The notes: generated by a model not told the origin, from the letters alone. DNA of 14,595 nucleotides from Sedimentisphaerales bacterium (GCA_016932895.1 JAFGCA010000238.1:1-14595), one strand, 5' to 3'; shown: positions 1-6,306, counted from the first letter of the stretch. A program made the numbers and translations.

Positions 1-835
1 CGCGATACCGCAGCGTCAAAGGCTGGCCCTTCGGAATCTCGGTATATTCACCCTCAGGCCAGTACATCGGCGTCGGCGAGAAGAACCCGTAGTCCCGCGT
101 GAACCACGGGGCCGGATACCCCGGGTTGCCCGGGTGCTGCAAGATCGCGAGCCCTTCGGTCACCCCGTCACGCGTGCCCCAGTAATCGGACCAGGGCGAC
201 GGCACGCCCCACGTGGCCTTCTCGCCCTTGGCCCCGGCGGCGTTGACCAACGTCCCGCCCGACGTGACGCTCAACTCGGGCACCACCCGCGCCGAGAACA
301 GCGCGTGGTTGGTCTTGAGAATCTGGATATCGGTCAGCGGCTCCACCGTGATGGCAAAATCGATGATGCGCACGTCCGCGTCCGGCGCGGTGACAACGAT
401 CCGCCGGGTGTCGCGGATGATCGCCTCCTTGCCCGGCTGGCGCCACAGACACGTATCGGTGAAGGTCACACGCTGCCCCGCGGCCTCGACCAGCTTCGGG
501 CCCTGGGAGACGATCTGCCCCCGCTCGTTGACGTCCTGCCAATAGTTGCCCCCGTTGACGCGGTCGCACCCGAAGAACAGCGAATGATGGTGCGGATATG
601 GCTGCGACGTCTCGGTCGTAATCGACTGCCCCGACGCCGGCCCGTTCACCGGCCAGAAATACGGATACTTCTGCCCCGTCCCGAACTTGTAGCACGTAAA
701 AACCTCCCCCGCCACGCGGACGACCACCTGATCGGCCTCGACCTTCGCCTCTACCTTCTGTCCGCACACACCGGCCGCTGCGACCGTCAAGATCACCAGC
801 GCGACCACGCCGACCTTCGCCCAAACAACGTTCAT
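1..835 (-). CDS. Secreted DUF6807 (PmoA-like) family protein, C-terminus missing
   Basis: Reading down from the ATG at 835, the frame stays open to the window edge (278 codons, no stop). Residues 1-25 form a signal peptide (a basic residue, a hydrophobic run VVALVILTVAAAG, then a small-residue cleavage region), so the product is exported. The mature part carries YPYFWPVNGP (about 57-66), PHHHSLFFG (81-89) and later SPWSDYWGTRDG, which I recognise as the DUF6807 family, often annotated 'PmoA family'; despite that name no monooxygenase activity is established. Such proteins are frequent in Planctomycetota, near carbohydrate-use genes. The start is supported by GGAGG 7-8 bases upstream. A weak minus-strand -10 (TAGTAT, 904-899) lies about 60 bases upstream, but its -35 is poor. 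The substrate cannot be read from the sequence. Confidence 0.85.
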   Translation of the reverse strand, partial: MNVVWAKVGVVALVILTVAAAGVCGQKVEAKVEADQVVVRVAGEVFTCYKFGTGQKYPYFWPVNGPASGQSITTETSQPYPHHHSLFFGCDRVNGGNYWQDVNERGQIVSQGPKLVEAAGQRVTFTDTCLWRQPGKEAIIRDTRRIVVTAPDADVRIIDFAITVEPLTDIQILKTNHALFSARVVPELSVTSGGTLVNAAGAKGEKATWGVPSPWSDYWGTRDGVTEGLAILQHPGNPGYPAPWFTRDYGFFSPTPMYWPEGEYTEIPKGQPLTLRYR

Positions 836-1048
836 CCTATTGCCTCCGGAAACACCAGACCTTACTCACGGCGGCGCAGCGCGCCACCCACCGCGTCCAT
901 ACTACCACCGGCCAGGGGCTCCGGCCAGCCGAATCTCCCCTGCCCTCCCGATCGCGTCGCGGGCCGGCCCGGCGCGGCCCGGACGAAATGCTCTCCAATC
1001 GACACCAACGCCCGCAAAGAAAGTTTCGCGAATTCCGCACGGAATCTC

Positions 1049-1077
1049 TTGCAATCCGGCCCGCTCTGGTGTAAAGT
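1049..1077 (+). promoter_or_regulatory. Sigma-70-type promoter of tRNA-Lys
   Basis: TTGCAA (1049-1054), a 17-base spacer, then TAAAGT (1072-1077). Transcription would start near 1084, giving a leader of about 64 bases before the tRNA. The rest of 836-1147 holds no gene that I can support. Confidence 0.5.
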
Positions 1078-1091
1078 ACCCCTCGGACAAC

Positions 1092-1113
1092 GGCTGACAC
1101 CTTCGTGTCGGCC
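1092..1113 (+). other. Stem-loop in the tRNA-Lys 5' leader
   Basis: A 9-bp stem (1092-1100 with 1105-1113, one G-T pair) closes a CTTC loop. It lies between the predicted start of transcription and the mature tRNA, so it would be part of the removed 5' leader. There is no T-run after it, so it is not an intrinsic terminator. Confidence 0.5.
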
Positions 1114-1147
1114 GGTTCCAATTCCGGCCCCGCCGGACAAAAACCTC

Positions 1148-1220
1148 GGGCGATTAGCTCAGTTGGTAGAGCAGCTGACTCTTAATCAGCCGGTCGCAGG
1201 TTCGAGCCCTGCATCGCCCA
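1148..1220 (+). tRNA. tRNA-Lys (anticodon CTT)
   Basis: A complete cloverleaf can be folded by eye: acceptor stem GGGCGAT/ATCGCCC, D-arm GCTC/GAGC, anticodon stem GCTGA/TCAGC around the loop CTCTTAA with anticodon CTT at 34-36, and T-arm GCAGG/CCTGC with loop TTCGAGC. The discriminator is A73. CCA is not encoded, since TTC follows, so it must be added by nucleotidyltransferase. The gene stands alone; a run of six T at 1231-1236 lies shortly downstream without a convincing hairpin. Confidence 0.97.
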
Positions 1221-1265
1221 TTCGCGCAGGTTTTTTCAGATCGAAAACGAGGGTTGCGCCAAGCC

Positions 1266-1300
1266 CCTCAACCTCAACCTCAACCGTTTCGTTGAAACGG
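1266..1300 (+). repeat. Three CCTCAA repeats followed by a perfect hairpin
   Basis: CCTCAA occurs three times in tandem (1266-1283). It is followed by a perfect 7-bp stem, CCGTTTC/GAAACGG (1284-1290 and 1294-1300), with loop GTT. No T-run follows. It sits between the tRNA and the RHS remnant. Confidence 0.6.
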
Positions 1301-1330
1301 CATCACGAACGGGAACTTACCTTGCGAACG

Positions 1331-1751
1331 GATGTCACCGGCGGCGTCGCTCAGGGCCACCACCAGGCCCAGGCCGTCATAGTGGCCTGCAATTGAGTGA
1401 GGATTATTGATGATTGATTATAGTTCTCATTCCGCAGCGTGTGTAGCGCACACGGGTGGACTTCTGGCCGGAACCGGGTTATCTCGCACAAAGCCACGAA
1501 GCCTTCAGAACGGTAGGAACCCAATGGTCAATCGCAAATCATCGATAATCAATCCCAGGGTCCACGCCGGGACCGTAGATGTACTGGCGCAGGAGTTGGT
1601 CCTCGCCGTCGTATTCGGCGATGCAGTGGTCGCCGTCCCGTTCGCCAAGCTCAGGGCAGGCTGCGAGGTACTTGACCACGGTAATCTCGTCATAGTTCTT
1701 AGCCACCCGCCGTCCGGCCGAGTCGTAGATACAATAAGGGCTGATAAGCAT
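1331..1751 (-). pseudogene. RHS-repeat core remnant, two fragments in different frames
   Basis: On the minus strand, 1751-1539 encodes YDSAGRRVAKNYD, then GDHCIAEYDGEDQLLRQY and IYGPGVD, typical of the RHS repeat-associated core. At 1384-1331 the next part of the same core appears as HYDGLGLVVALSDAAGDI. Normally the two pieces are separated by about 15-20 residues in one frame. Here about 150 bases of unrelated sequence with ATTGATGATTGATTAT-like stretches lie between them, and the second piece is in another reading frame. The upstream RHS part is absent and the IS left end lies directly beside the first fragment. No start, signal peptide or toxin tip is left, so this is decayed debris rather than a working polymorphic toxin. 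Confidence 0.7.
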
Positions 1752-1762
1752 ATAGGGTTCCT
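1749..1762 (+). repeat. Left subterminal inverted repeat of the IS
   Basis: CATATAGGGTTCCT, the exact reverse complement of 3424-3437, 14 of 14 bases. It starts about 3 bases inside the inferred left end. Confidence 0.85.
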
Positions 1763-1768
1763 TCCCTG

Positions 1769-1813
1769 AGGCAGCTACACTGGGAATCCGGAAGGCTGCC
1801 TGCAGGGGCAGCC
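1769..1813 (+). promoter_or_regulatory. Two mutually exclusive hairpins in the transposase leader
   Basis: AGGCAGC (1769-1775) can pair with GCTGCCT (1795-1801). GGCTGCC (1794-1800) can instead pair with GGCAGCC (1807-1813) around a 6-base loop. The two stems share 1795-1800 and so exclude each other. They lie 37 bases or more upstream of the transposase start. This could limit read-through expression of the transposase, as leader hairpins do in many IS elements; this is inference. Confidence 0.35.
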
Positions 1814-1849
1814 CACGGATGGCTGACGCTCAATGAAAGGAGCCCACAC

Positions 1850-2875
1850 ATGCGCAAGACATTGTACTGCGGCGTCGATCTCCATTCCAACAACGCGATG
1901 TATGTTATCACGGATCGGCGGGACAAGCAACTGTTCAAGCAGCGATTGCCCAACGAGTTGCCGATGATCCTGGAGCGTCTGGAGCCCTTCCGCCCGCGGC
2001 TCAAGGTCGTCGCCGTCGAGTCGACGTACAACTGGTACTGGCTGGTCGACGGCTTACAGGACCACGGCTATCCGGTTGTGCTGGCTCAACCGTCGAAGAT
2101 GGATCAGTACGACGGGATCAAGGAGGCCGACGATCTGACGGACGCCGCGTTCCTGGCTCGCCTGTCCCGACTGAACATTCTGCCGACCGGCTACATCTAT
2201 CCGCGCGAGGGCCGGCCGGTGCGGGACCTCCTGCGGCGACGGATGCTGATCGTTCAGCAACGCACGGCCCTCAAGCTGAGCCTCCAGAACATGGCCATGC
2301 GGCAGACCGGCCGGAGTCTCGGCTGGCGGACCCTGGACAATCTCAGCGACGCGGACCGGACGGAACTGCTCGGGGACCACGACTGCCTGACGTTCGTGAC
2401 AGAGCAACAGGTGGACTTGATCGAACGGCTCAGTGACACGATCAAGCGGTTCGCGGAGAAGATCCTGGAGCACACGCAACTCAAGCCAACCTACGCGTGC
2501 CTGCTGACGATGCCCGGCGTGGGCGTGATCCTGGCGTTGACGATCATGCTGGAGACGGGGGACATCGGGCGGTTCAAGCGGGTCGGGGACTACACGTCCT
2601 ACTGCCGCTGCGTGCGGGCCATGCACACCTCGAACGGCAAGAACAAGAGCAAGAACAACGGCAAGAACGGCAACGCCTATCTGGCCTGGGCCTTCGTGGA
2701 GGCGGTGCACCATGCGATCCGGGCCTGTCCCCAGGCGAAACGGTTCTACGACAAGAAGCTCGCCAAACGCAACGGGGCGCTGGCCACGAAGGCGTTGGCG
2801 GCTAAATGGAGTAAGGCGGCCTACTATATGATGAAACGACAGGAGCCCTTCGATCTGGCGCGGGTGTTCGGATGA
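1850..2875 (+). CDS. IS110-family DEDD transposase/recombinase (341 aa)
   Basis: This enzyme excises and inserts the element by RNA-guided recombination in the IS110 family. The N-terminal RuvC-like DEDD domain (about 5-150) shows GVDLH (D10), AVEST (E57) and KEADDLTD (D95 and D98), with the spacing expected of the DEDD tetrad. The C-terminal Transposase_20 region starts at LLTMPGVGVILALTI (218-232) and runs through GDIGRFKRVGDYTSY. The conserved serine of the family is most likely S261 in HTSNGK, and GNAYLAWAFVEA (274-285) is the usual following motif. Length is normal for the family and the frame is intact, so the protein may be active. The ATG at 1850 has AAAGGAG seven bases upstream. Its 3' end runs directly into the structured noncoding part of the element. 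Confidence 0.95.
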   Translation: MRKTLYCGVDLHSNNAMYVITDRRDKQLFKQRLPNELPMILERLEPFRPRLKVVAVESTYNWYWLVDGLQDHGYPVVLAQPSKMDQYDGIKEADDLTDAAFLARLSRLNILPTGYIYPREGRPVRDLLRRRMLIVQQRTALKLSLQNMAMRQTGRSLGWRTLDNLSDADRTELLGDHDCLTFVTEQQVDLIERLSDTIKRFAEKILEHTQLKPTYACLLTMPGVGVILALTIMLETGDIGRFKRVGDYTSYCRCVRAMHTSNGKNKSKNNGKNGNAYLAWAFVEAVHHAIRACPQAKRFYDKKLAKRNGALATKALAAKWSKAAYYMMKRQEPFDLARVFG

Positions 2876-2882
2876 ACGAAGT

Positions 2883-3096
2883 GATGCGGCGGCCGATCTT
2901 GTTGTGGGGTTGGCTAAGAGCCATCAGGGCTGATTGGACGGCCGCCGCATCGATCAAGTAAGGAAGATGAGACATGACTGAGGTCCCTTGGACTTCTCTT
3001 TCGCCCGCGCCATGAGTCACGATGGGTTGAATGCCTCTTTCGACGGGGCAAGTCACCAGGGCTGTCACGTCCGTCCTCGTGGATGGACAACCGATT
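2883..3096 (+). ncRNA. Candidate bridge RNA (seekRNA) of the IS: target loop plus putative donor loop
   Basis: Eight bases after the transposase stop, a perfect 12-bp stem (2883-2894 with 2940-2951) encloses a symmetric 16/16 internal loop (2895-2910 and 2924-2939) capped by a 5-bp hairpin TGGCT/AGCCA. This is the layout of an IS110 bridge-RNA target loop. The 3' arm contains AGGGCTGAT (2926-2934), identical to the left flank of the element at 1737-1745. The 5' arm ends in GGGGT, complementary to ACCCC in the right flank (3442-3446). A second lobe follows: stem GGTTG/CAACC (3025-3029, 3088-3092), a symmetric 12/12 internal loop and a GACGG/CCGTC hairpin. Its 3' arm has TGGAT, matching the right element end plus core. 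The folds and guide matches are seen in the sequence; the RNA itself, its ends and its role are inferred. The donor loop is much less certain than the target loop. Confidence 0.6.
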
Positions 3097-3126
3097 GAAC
3101 ATGGTGTGGTACTGACGGTGTTCTGG

Positions 3127-3176
3127 TCCCGACGGAGTCGGGATGGGGCCTGGTGCTTCCGCCGACGGCGGCGGAA
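3127..3176 (+). repeat. Two strong tandem hairpins inside the IS 3' region
   Basis: TCCCGAC/GTCGGGA (3127-3133 and 3137-3143, loop GGA) is followed by TTCCGCCG/CGGCGGAA (3157-3164 and 3169-3176, loop ACGG). Both stems are perfect. Neither is followed by a T-run. They lie after the candidate bridge RNA and could stop or stabilise it. The rest of 3177-3423 holds no gene that I can support. Confidence 0.55.
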
Positions 3177-3418
3177 CGAACTGAGGTCTAGAACCGGATG
3201 GATGACTGCACGAAAGAGCCGTCTGCCGTCTGCCGGCGGCAGGTGGACTCGATAAGTGATCCAGAGAGAACTCGCAGGAGCGAAAATGGGCCATGGGGCT
3301 TGGGCGTGTCGGTACGTTTGTGTCACACGCAAAAAAAAGAGGCGGTTCAACGAAACCGAAAGAACGCCGGGATTTTATAGGCGAGAACTTTTTCGGTCCG
3401 GGGAAGGTATTTTTTTAC

Positions 3419-3424
3419 TTGACA
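3419..3424 (+). promoter_or_regulatory. Outward-facing -35 element at the IS right end
   Basis: A perfect TTGACA abuts the right inverted repeat, sharing its first base, and points out of the element. In IS110-family circles a -35 in the right end and a -10 in the left end are joined to form a junction promoter. With the inferred GAT core, the left-end candidate CATATA would lie 19 bases away. The partner -10 is weak, so this is a hypothesis. Confidence 0.35.
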
Positions 3425-3437
3425 GGAACCCTATATG
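3424..3437 (-). repeat. Right subterminal inverted repeat of the IS
   Basis: AGGAACCCTATATG, exact inverted copy of 1749-1762, directly followed by the inferred core GAT. Confidence 0.85.
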
Positions 3438-3480
3438 GATGACCCCGATGTTTCCTTCGCCGCTGGTCCCCTATTTCTTC

Positions 3481-4338
3481 TCAAAGGGTGCGCCGCCTCC
3501 TGAGCCAGCCGACAAGGCCGGTGCCCACAGTGCCAAGCAACAGAGCCGCGGGAGCAGGAATTATCACGGCCTCGCCCTCGAACCGCTCGGCATCCTCGTT
3601 ATAGTTATTGAGGACATCGCTCGCTGAGAGCACGCCGTCGTGGATGCGGAGTTGGGCGATGACCAGACTTCCCCGAAGAGGCCCCGTGACAGTCGTGCCA
3701 TCGCTGTCAATCTGCCCGGCAAGGGTAATATGCGTTCCGGAGTGGATACTCAAGGACCAGGGCGAGAGGTTTTTCGAATTCTTGAGGATACCGTCGGCGT
3801 AAACGCGCGTATACGTGCTGTCGTAGGTGTAGACGAGGTGGTGCCACTCCTTCGCCTCTGGGGCGCCGTTCCAGCCGATGTCCGGAGTCCCCCAGTGTGT
3901 CGCCGCGCCGTAGTTGTCATTTGAGCCATAGTTGAAGCTCATGTTTGAGCCCTCGGGGCCGCCGCGTTTTCCCCAGGCCACGATAGTCTCTTCCGGTGCG
4001 ATCGAGGGGTTGTAGACCCAGGCCTCGATTGTACGATCGCCATACCCAACGAGCCCTGAGGGTGCAATGGCCCCCTGGTAGTAGTCACTGATCCCATCGA
4101 AGGAGACACCGAGGCTCGAACTGGCGCCGAACGTATCGACGACTGGATCGCCGGAGCTGATGAAGTCTCCCAGCGTACCCGCGTTAACCCAGGTTGACTC
4201 GCCGGCGCTAGGATGCCGGGCATCAAGGTCGACAAAGAGCGTGCCTGCTTCGATAATAGCCGCTTCTACAGGGGTACTGAGGATCAAAGCCAGTGTTACT
4301 GCCGCCGCTACGACACACAGCCTATTTTCTGTTGCCAT
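3481..4338 (-). CDS. Secreted LamG-like domain protein with PEP-CTERM-type sorting tail
   Basis: The 285-aa product has a signal peptide (residues 1-27, hydrophobic VVAAAVTLALIL ending at VEAA). A concanavalin-like LamG fold covers about 75-248, with FDGISDYY, RTIEAWVYNP, EWHHLVYTYD, TRVYADG and the final RIHDGVLSASDVLNNY. The last 26 residues, IPAPAALLLGTVGTGLVGWL then RRRRTL, form a short motif, one hydrophobic span and an arginine cluster, as in PEP-CTERM proteins. The signature here is PAPA instead of PEP. The family is handled by an exosortase and ends up on the envelope or in exopolymer. I chose the ATG at 4338 over the one 16 codons upstream because GGGAGG lies six bases before it and the signal peptide begins there. 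The IS ends only about 40 bases after the stop. The ligand, possibly a glycan, is unknown. Confidence 0.85.
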   Translation of the reverse strand: MATENRLCVVAAAVTLALILSTPVEAAIIEAGTLFVDLDARHPSAGESTWVNAGTLGDFISSGDPVVDTFGASSSLGVSFDGISDYYQGAIAPSGLVGYGDRTIEAWVYNPSIAPEETIVAWGKRGGPEGSNMSFNYGSNDNYGAATHWGTPDIGWNGAPEAKEWHHLVYTYDSTYTRVYADGILKNSKNLSPWSLSIHSGTHITLAGQIDSDGTTVTGPLRGSLVIAQLRIHDGVLSASDVLNNYNEDAERFEGEAVIIPAPAALLLGTVGTGLVGWLRRRRTL

Positions 4339-4398
4339 TACACACCTCCCGTCCACAGTTCCTAATTGTATGTAATATAGGCACACTTCAACATAATG

Positions 4399-4426
4399 AT
4401 TCTACAACACACAGGCCCAAAGTCAA
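4399..4426 (-). promoter_or_regulatory. Promoter of the LamG/PEP-CTERM gene
   Basis: Read on the minus strand: TTGACT (4426-4421), a 16-base spacer, TAGAAT (4404-4399). The start of transcription would be near 4392, giving a leader of about 54 bases to the ATG at 4338. The surrounding sequence is more A+T-rich than its neighbours, as expected for a promoter. Confidence 0.6.
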
Positions 4427-4438
4427 GCGATTTGTCAA

Positions 4439-5071
4439 AGAATCTGTGTCCGGCTAATTATGGAAAGTAATTGGTTACTTGTGTCTGGAGTTTCATGGCC
4501 TCAAAAAGCCTGTTCTCCGTACGGGTCACACCGTGCTTGTCAAGCGACCATCGGGGCGGAGTGGAACTGGCAGGAGCCGATGATGCTGACGGGCTATCGC
4601 ACGCGAAGCCCACGTGTACGGCGATCGATGAGCGGGTCTCTCCGGCCGTTTATCGAGAGCGGCAAAGTCGTGTATTGCACTAACGCCCCTCGAAGGCACG
4701 AATATCTCGAAGCGCGGTGGCGGGCGGAGGACCGGTGGAACAGCCCTGAGACCTGATGAGCACCGGCCCTCTCAGGAGCACATATTGCCTCTTATGGTGA
4801 GATGCGAAACAGGATGACGACCTCCATCGAACAGGCCGGCGAAGCCAGTGTAGCGTCTCATTCTGATGCGACATTAAGCGCGTCCCACGCGAGGGCGAAA
4901 CGGAGGAAAGAAGAAGACTCCAGGCGGGACGCCGAATTCTCCACCCTGATTCTCAAGGAGCCTGCGGCCGGAAACAGGGGGCAGGATTGGCCGCGTATCG
5001 GGGTTACCTGCAGGAACGTGCGAGGTCATTTTCATAACGAGGTGTAGAGAACAAGATCCCTCCTCCAGCCA
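4439..5071. other. Gene-free stretch of about 630 bases
   Basis: Open frames here (for example 4460-4756 and 4802-5047, plus strand) lack a ribosome site and resemble no family that I recognise. The 4802 frame includes AKRRKEEDSRRDAEFS, a phrase like those produced by translating dispersed intergenic repeats rather than a protein. Apart from the foldable element at 4732-4776, I see nothing definite. Confidence 0.5.
4732..4776 (+). other. Sequence able to form an H-type pseudoknot
   Basis: CCGGTG (4732-4737) pairs with CACCGG (4761-4766), and CCTGAGA (4745-4751) pairs with TCTCAGG (4770-4776). The order is stem1a, stem2a, stem1b, stem2b, which is the pseudoknot order, with linkers of 7, 9 and 3 bases. 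Both stems are perfect. Whether it is transcribed is unknown. Confidence 0.35.
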
Positions 5072-5533
5072 TTAGCGAAGAGACGAGCCCCCAGACTTGC
5101 AAGCCCCCGGCGCTTTCTTGCTGCGTCCGCTTCGTGCGGTCGGGTCAATTGTCTGAATCGGCATCATTGGCGTCGAAGAGGGCACATTCCTTCCAGGCTG
5201 TGGTCCGCAAGACGTCACGGGCTGCATTCGGAAAAACGCCGTGACCCTTGTCGGCTCGATTACGCCAGTAATGCGCTCCAGCCAGTCGGCATAGTCACGC
5301 AGGGCCGAGACGCGTGCGGCACCGTCCCCGGCGATGTAGATCGTACTGCCTGTGACATCGCTGATCCGTGGCGGCCTGACCTCGCTCACCAAGATTGTGT
5401 ACACCCTGTCACACCACCTCACACTGAAACGGCTGTCGCCACTGGTGTGGGACACCTCCCCCACTATACAGCCAAACGCTTTTGCCCATCGCCTCGCCAT
5501 CTTTGCATCATCCTGCGCACGTCTCGTTTGCAT
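5072..5533 (-). CDS. Hypothetical protein, 153 aa
   Basis: I do not recognise this protein. The frame could start further upstream, but I chose the ATG at 5533: AAGGA lies four bases before it and a good promoter lies 72-100 bases upstream, which the longer version would contain. The N-terminus is basic and amphipathic (MQTRRAQDDAKMARRWAKAF). Residues 20-95 alternate in a beta-like pattern (RFSVRWCDRVYTILVSEV, GSTIYIAGDGAARVSAL), followed by a helix DYADWLERITG. The last 45 residues are rich in Pro, Ser, Thr and Lys and look disordered. No signal peptide or TM segment is seen with this start. It is a lone gene between the gene-free stretch and the TPR remnant. A chance frame cannot be excluded. 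Confidence 0.5.
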   Translation of the reverse strand: MQTRRAQDDAKMARRWAKAFGCIVGEVSHTSGDSRFSVRWCDRVYTILVSEVRPPRISDVTGSTIYIAGDGAARVSALRDYADWLERITGVIEPTRVTAFFRMQPVTSCGPQPGRNVPSSTPMMPIQTIDPTARSGRSKKAPGACKSGGSSLR

Positions 5534-5604
5534 ATCGTCCTTACCCCCAACGATGCGATACCACCCTGTACCACAGCCCACGCAGCAGGGCCAACATCCA
5601 TTGC

Positions 5605-5633
5605 ATACTACTATGGCGATTCCGAGATTGCAA
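5605..5633 (-). promoter_or_regulatory. Promoter of the 153-aa hypothetical gene
   Basis: Minus strand TTGCAA (5633-5628), a 17-base spacer, TAGTAT (5610-5605). Transcription would start near 5598, about 65 bases before the chosen ATG. The -35 hexamer is the same as that of the tRNA-Lys promoter. Confidence 0.55.
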
Positions 5634-5654
5634 GGGGAAAAAGCACTTCTCGTG

Positions 5655-6194
5655 AAACATGCCGGAATACCAGCGCTTGTGAAATCTGGGGGCGCGTACG
5701 ACCGCGCGGCCAAGGAACCGGAAACGGCCCGCGGCATGTTCGCAGAGCGGCAGGACGAGCAGGGCCAGTGTCTCGTCTGGTCCTAACGGGCCCTCAGGGC
5801 GTTTATAACGGATGATCCGAAGTCCGCACTTGCGGCCCTGGAGCAAGCACGTCGGTTCTGGGAACTGACGGCCGAGCATCGACATCCCTACGAGCGGGAC
5901 CTCGTCCAAATCCTCCGGCTCTCCGGCACGGCCAGGCGGGGCGCGGGCGATACAACCGGTGCCGAGGCGGACCTGGACGAAACCCTGTCCCGCTGCCGGC
6001 GGATTCGCCTGGTCGAATGGGAGGACGACATCCACAACTTCCCGGCGCAAGTGGCCCTGGCCGAAGGCGACGAGGCCACGGCGAAAAAGCACGCCGAAAT
6101 CGCGCGGCAGCACGCCCTCTGCGACGGCCCGCCCCACTGCTACCGCAAGGCCCTCGACGAAGCCGACCACATGCTCGCGAAGCTGCCTGACTGA
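5655..6194 (+). pseudogene. Decayed TPR-repeat C-terminus (STAND-ATPase-type), interrupted by TAA
   Basis: One plus-strand frame reads helical-repeat sequence across the region: YDRAAKEPETARGMFAERQD, then a TAA at 5784-5786, then directly in frame RALRAFITDDPKSALAALEQ, RRFWELTAEHRHPYERDL, EWEDDIHNFPAQVALAEGD and CDGPPHCYRKALDEADHML before the TGA at 6192-6194. The CDGPPxCY...AL..A ending is the usual C-terminal end of the long TPR arrays attached to NB-ARC/NACHT-type (STAND) ATPases and related sensors. The NTPase part is missing, there is no start codon with a ribosome site after the TAA, and the region upstream of 5655 becomes unrelated. I read this as the stranded tail of a larger lost gene. 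Read-through of the TAA would not rescue it, because the 5' part is gone. Confidence 0.65.
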
Positions 6195-6205
6195 AATCGG
6201 GATTG

Positions 6206-6236
6206 CGTATCTCGTGGTTCGTATCTCGTATCTCGT
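6206..6236 (+). repeat. Short repeats of GTATCTCGT
   Basis: GTATCTCGT occurs three times (6207-6215, 6221-6229, 6228-6236), the last two overlapping. It opens the repeat-rich stretch that runs to about 7200. Confidence 0.6.
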
Positions 6237-6306
6237 CGTCCGTGACCTGTGGCAACATTCGGTTCTCGCGTGGTCCGCGTATTGCGCGGTTGGAAATCCG
6301 TCGCTG

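Larger units (their letters stand above)
1746..3440 (+). mobile_element. IS110-family, IS1111-like insertion sequence (about 1.7 kb)
   Basis: The element is defined by the DEDD transposase at 1850-2875 and by a perfect 14-bp inverted repeat, CATATAGGGTTCCT at 1749-1762 and its reverse complement at 3424-3437. Subterminal repeats and a long noncoding region after the transposase are traits of the IS1111 branch; classical IS110 members lack inverted repeats and carry their RNA before the gene. GAT occurs just outside both repeats (1743-1745 and 3438-3440), so I take GAT as the exchanged core and place the ends accordingly. The exact ends may be off by a few bases. The left noncoding part is only about 100 bases; the right is about 560. 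The element lies between the RHS remnant and the 3' end of the LamG gene. Confidence 0.8.

Noticed and set aside
1287..1297. Eleven-base inverted match between the hairpin after the tRNA and the IS right part near 3350
   Set aside because: Matches of this length are expected many times by chance within a 14.6-kb window.
134..1396. A 420-codon open frame on the plus strand
   Set aside because: It is antisense to the DUF6807 gene and runs through the tRNA. The composition is Arg/Pro-rich nonsense typical of high-G+C shadow frames.
3198..3206. ATGGATGAC, identical to 3435-3443 across the IS right end, as another guide
   Set aside because: It spans element end plus right flank, which no bridge-RNA guide should do, and a nine-base match somewhere in 550 bases is plausible by chance.
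3031..3255. Small plus-strand frame inside the IS, as a passenger gene
   Set aside because: No ribosome site, it overlaps the structured RNA and both hairpins, and it resembles no protein.
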